From NCBI GenBank assembly GCA_964631835.1, contig CAZWAD010000006.1, positions 62,001 to 126,000 on the forward strand: DNA of 64,000 nt, given 5' to 3'. A program made the position numbers and the translations under genes. This stretch comes from Bog-950 sp964631835. Its GTDB lineage: Bacteria > Bacteroidota > Bacteroidia > Chitinophagales > LD1. Shown here one piece after another: positions 61,376-64,000 of the stretch (position 1 is the stretch's first letter; each line of letters opens with the position of its first letter). The notes under the pieces were generated by a model. That model saw nothing but the letters and a program-made list of their open reading frames with translations, ran no database searches and was not told the origin of the DNA.

Positions 61376-61474
61376 TACAGAGTTTGTTTAACTAACCCCC
61401 GAATTTCTCCAATATCAAGTTAGGTTTTACTTTAGGGGGAATTACATTTTTTTGATTACGTATAGAATAATGGC

Positions 61475-61506
61475 CTTGGTTAAGTTAGTAGGACTTCGAA
61501 TGTTTG
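61475..61506 (+). promoter_or_regulatory. Promoter candidate for the M43 protease gene
   Basis: CTTG, 20 bases, AATGTTTG; each box has one mismatch from the Bacteroidota consensus. Use of this promoter would give a leader of roughly 210 bases that includes both inverted-repeat arms. Confidence 0.3.
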
Positions 61507-61591
61507 TTGTATATGTAGGAGCCAATAGGTTGTTTTCACGTTAAAAGAAAGTAAGTAGTATTATGTTATCAGTGCAGAAAAATCGTTGAGA

Positions 61592-61721
61592 ATGTCCTTT
61601 TTACTCACGTCAGTTTGAAGTAGTTTTTCTCTTATTAACAACCGTTTGTTTATTATTCTTACTCATTTAATAAACTAAAAACCTTTTGCTTTCTTCGCAC
61701 ACCTAAAACAAAAAGGACATT
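61592..61721 (+). promoter_or_regulatory. 12-bp inverted repeat spanning the leader of the M43 protease gene
   Basis: AATGTCCTTTTT at 61592-61603 is the exact complement of AAAAAGGACATT at 61710-61721, which contains AAGGA and ends immediately before the ATG. Pairing would hide the ribosome-entry region. The loop is 106 bases. Confidence 0.45.
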
Positions 61722-63578
61722 ATGCGATACCTCTTTACTCTTGTTATTGCAATTTTATTTATTCTACCATTAGTTGCTCAAAATAAGGGTGGCTGCGGAA
61801 CCATAAGGCCTGAAAACTTTCAGCATTTTACTTCTGAGAACGAAAGGAGCATGAACTCGGTTTTTGCTCCTTCGCGTGCAGCAGTTCGAAATGTTCCGGT
61901 TGTTTACCATGTGGTAGCCAAAAACAACGGCACAGGTGCTGTAAGCTTAAAGACAATTTTTGAAACCCACTGCCAGCTCAACATTGGCTTCCAACAGCCC
62001 CAAGTGCATTTTTATATTCACGAGATAGATACAATCTATGACGATGCGTTGTGGAGCATGAGCGATGGTGCTGGCGGAACCGACCACTCACTTGGCTATG
62101 CCGCCTTTTCAGACTATAACTTTACCAACTATGTGAATGTCTACATCACCGGTCAAATGCCTGGATTGTGTGGCTTTGCCACCTTTCCGGGTTGGGCTCC
62201 CCGTGGTGGCGGGCTTTTCCTCAACAAAAGCTGCTGCGGAAAAAACGAGCAAACCATTCCTCACGAAATGGGGCACTTCCTCAACCTTGACCATACTTTC
62301 AACCAAACAAACCCGGTCGAATATGTAAATGGTACCAACTGTACCACCAAAGGCGATGGTTTTTGCGATACACCTGCTGATTTTCTTGATTCGAGAACTG
62401 CCTGTCCTTATACAGGATTACAAACCGACCCCAATGGCGACCTTTATAATGTAGTTATTGACGAAACTCTTTTCATGAGCTACTTCAACGACAACTGTAT
62501 CAATCGGTTCAGCCCTCAACAGCAAAACGAAATGAATTCGGTTTTGTCAGGAACACGCTCGGGTCTTTTAAACCACACCGCACCAAATGTTTCGCCTCTT
62601 GATGCCGCTATTATGATTAGCCCGAAAGATGGCGATACCACTGTAAACAGCATAAGTACCCGATTTGAGTGGAGAGCGGTGGCTCGAGCCCAGTATTATG
62701 TTCTTTTTGTTCAAAGTGCTTCTTCTTCCGTAGTGCTGGTTGATACACTTATAAAAGATACTTTCTTTTCCGTAGCAAATCTGGCTCCCAACAAGGGGTA
62801 TAAGTTCAAAGTTATTCCTATATCTTTTACCAACACATGTGGCGATAATGCAGTTTATCAAAATATCCAAACAGCCGCTATCAAAGCTACTATGGCAGTT
62901 TCAGTCCCCAGCTGTCCAGGTTATGACAACGCCTCAGTTACCGTTTCTGCAACAAATGGCAGCAGTCCTTATTCCTATGCATGGAGTAACGGACAAACTA
63001 CCGCTTCGGCTACTAATCTGTATGCCGGCTCTTACGAAGTAACCATTACTGATAACAATGGCGAAGTAGTTATAGCTACGGTTTTCGTCACCGAGCCCTC
63101 TCCGGTTACGGTAGGTATCAATAAAGTTGGAAACAATTTAACTGCCACAGGTAACGGTGGAACTCCGCCATATACTTATAACTGGAGTAATGGTGCTACC
63201 GGACCTGGCAACAATAATATCGGCTTTGGAAGTTACAGTGTAACCATCACTGATTCGAAAGGATGCACCTCAACCCAAACTTTCGTTTACTCATCGCTTG
63301 GGGTTGAATTGGAAGCTAAAGTTGTTATGAATGTGTTTCCTAACCCGGCATATAAAACTGCCTCGCTTAATTTGCAGGTTGAATTGAATGAGCGAATTGA
63401 TGCCAATATATTACTCATGAATCTAAATGGAGAAACCATTCAGCAGGTAAAAAGAGAATTTACTCCGGGCACGAATAAGATGACCATAAACATCGAGAAC
63501 CTTTCCTCGGGTGTTTATTTTATTCAGTTTAAAGCGCTAGGTATGATTGAAACAGGAAGGGTCTCAATTATCAGGTAA
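61722..63578 (+). CDS. T9SS-secreted M43 (pappalysin/cytophagalysin-type) metalloprotease
   Basis: A 618-residue secreted protease. After the signal peptide (1-20) and propeptide, the zinc motif HEMGHFLNLDH gives His181, Glu182, His185 and His191. A Met-turn FMSYF follows near 255. An FN3-like domain (about 290-380) precedes two SprB-like repeats (SPYSYAWSNGQTT and PPYTYNWSNGAT) and a sorting tail (about 545-618) with VFPNPAYK. It is predicted to cleave extracellular proteins. The start is unusual in lying against an inverted repeat. Confidence 0.9.
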   Translation: MRYLFTLVIAILFILPLVAQNKGGCGTIRPENFQHFTSENERSMNSVFAPSRAAVRNVPVVYHVVAKNNGTGAVSLKTIFETHCQLNIGFQQPQVHFYIHEIDTIYDDALWSMSDGAGGTDHSLGYAAFSDYNFTNYVNVYITGQMPGLCGFATFPGWAPRGGGLFLNKSCCGKNEQTIPHEMGHFLNLDHTFNQTNPVEYVNGTNCTTKGDGFCDTPADFLDSRTACPYTGLQTDPNGDLYNVVIDETLFMSYFNDNCINRFSPQQQNEMNSVLSGTRSGLLNHTAPNVSPLDAAIMISPKDGDTTVNSISTRFEWRAVARAQYYVLFVQSASSSVVLVDTLIKDTFFSVANLAPNKGYKFKVIPISFTNTCGDNAVYQNIQTAAIKATMAVSVPSCPGYDNASVTVSATNGSSPYSYAWSNGQTTASATNLYAGSYEVTITDNNGEVVIATVFVTEPSPVTVGINKVGNNLTATGNGGTPPYTYNWSNGATGPGNNNIGFGSYSVTITDSKGCTSTQTFVYSSLGVELEAKVVMNVFPNPAYKTASLNLQVELNERIDANILLMNLNGETIQQVKREFTPGTNKMTINIENLSSGVYFIQFKALGMIETGRVSIIR

Positions 63579-63609
63579 ACCGATGATATAAATCCAGAAT
63601 AAATTTACC

Positions 63610-63643
63610 GAAGCCATTGCTTACTGCGATGGCTTCTCTTTTT
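63610..63643 (+). terminator. Rho-independent terminator after the M43 protease
   Basis: The arms GAAGCCAT and ATGGCTTC enclose an 11-base loop and are followed by TCTTTTT. It lies 31 bases after the stop codon. Confidence 0.88.
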
Positions 63644-63666
63644 AGCTTCATTGTAAAAACTCTTTT

Positions 63667-64000
63667 ATGTTTCCGCGCAAAAAATTTCTTCAGTATTCAG
63701 CCGCCACAGCCGTTACTTTATCGCTTTCCGAATGGATGAAACCTGCTGAAGCTTCGGCTTTGCAGGAGCATTTGAAAAAAATTTCAGCTCTTGACCCTGC
63801 GGCAGCCGCACAGGACGAAGACTTTTGGAGTTACATACGCGAACAATACACCACTTCACCTAACGTTATTAACTTGAACAATGGCGGAGTAAGCCCGCAG
63901 CCCAAGCCGGTACAGGAGGCCCACATTCGCTTCTATCAGTACTGCAACGAAGCCCCATCATATTATATGTGGCGCATTCTTGACCAGGGACGTGAGCCCC
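63667..64000 (+). CDS. PLP-dependent aminotransferase class V-fold protein, N-terminal part (3' end outside window)
   Basis: The first 111 residues of a protein with a twin-arginine-like or Sec-type signal (MFPRKKFLQYSAATAVTLS; only a single Arg-Lys pair is present, so Tat export is uncertain). FWSYIREQYTTSP followed by INLNNGGVSPQPKPV is the N-terminus of isopenicillin-N-epimerase-like class V aminotransferase-fold enzymes. The PLP-binding lysine lies beyond the window. The start is 24 bases after the preceding terminator. Confidence 0.75.
   Translation, partial: MFPRKKFLQYSAATAVTLSLSEWMKPAEASALQEHLKKISALDPAAAAQDEDFWSYIREQYTTSPNVINLNNGGVSPQPKPVQEAHIRFYQYCNEAPSYYMWRILDQGREP

Larger units (their letters stand above)
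61376..61721. other. Intergenic region with long leader and inverted repeat
   Basis: There is no gene in this 346-base stretch. It holds a promoter candidate near 61475-61506 (CTTG, 20 bases, AATGTTTG, two mismatches in all) and the two arms of a 12-base inverted repeat, the second of which abuts the M43 protease start codon. Confidence 0.6.

Noticed and set aside
1..64000. tRNA, rRNA or riboswitch genes
   Set aside because: No cloverleaf with TTCRANY-type loop, rRNA segment or recognisable riboswitch core was seen in the gaps. This was by eye; tRNAscan-SE and Infam/Rfam searches would settle it.

Overview
The window is a gene-dense stretch of chromosome from a member of the Bacteroidota, probably a Sphingobacteriales/Chitinophagales-like lineage. 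Four things point there. At least nine secreted proteins end in the ~75-residue type IX secretion system (T9SS) sorting tail. Several promoters fit the Bacteroidota -33 TTTG / -7 TAnnTTTG pattern. Ribosomal protein S16 carries a long charged C-terminal extension. Bacteroidota-typical families are present (a lipoprotein TamA homologue, a DUF3822-like protein, menaquinone genes, an RprY-like two-component pair). No rRNA, tRNA, CRISPR array, phage or insertion sequence was seen.

Layout. 1-6711 (+): the C-terminal four fifths of SMC, then a membrane protein / GT2 glycosyltransferase / short-chain dehydrogenase set. 6774-9354 (-): FtsE, a MATE exporter and a thioesterase. 9446-12774 (+): DUF3822-like protein, RsmD, CoaD, a secreted hypothetical and LipB, converging with LipA (-). 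13804-14922 (+): a lone receiver protein and a SCO1-type copper lipoprotein. 14932-16049: an integron-like gene cassette with its own attC-like site. 16050-16828: hairpins and a 21-bp minisatellite. 16829-33876: an accessory block rich in T9SS cargo (nucleases, a cupredoxin/Calx-beta protein, a glucose/sorbosone dehydrogenase-like protein, a Lamin-tail protein), interrupted by a coiled-coil protein, a CoA-type Nudix hydrolase and a non-T9SS nuclease-fold protein.

34019-41168: translation operon rpsP-rimM-trmD-rplS (-), divergent from a DciA-like gene, then TrmH, glutathione peroxidase, thioredoxin, DUF58 and CcsA/CcmD cytochrome-c maturation genes. 41203-53584: TamL-like outer-membrane assembly factor, a second TrmH, a beta-barrel protein, a two-component pair behind menF-menD-menB, a histidine phosphatase, a methyltransferase, an endonuclease III and another T9SS cargo. 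53845-64000: biotin carboxylase, a LuxE-like operon, an aldo/keto reductase, a second 21-bp minisatellite (17 copies), EngB, an M43 metalloprotease with T9SS tail, and the start of a PLP-dependent enzyme.

Working together: lipB/lipA make lipoyl cofactor; rpsP-rimM-trmD-rplS together with rsmD, trmH and engB serve ribosome and tRNA maturation; menF/D/B make the early menaquinone intermediates; SCO1, CcsA/CcmD and the cupredoxin protein relate to copper and cytochrome use. The most unusual items are the solitary integron-like cassette, the two 21-bp minisatellites that share a core, a 12-bp inverted repeat that could mask the start of the M43 protease, and a motif shared between two intergenic regions upstream of T9SS cargo genes.
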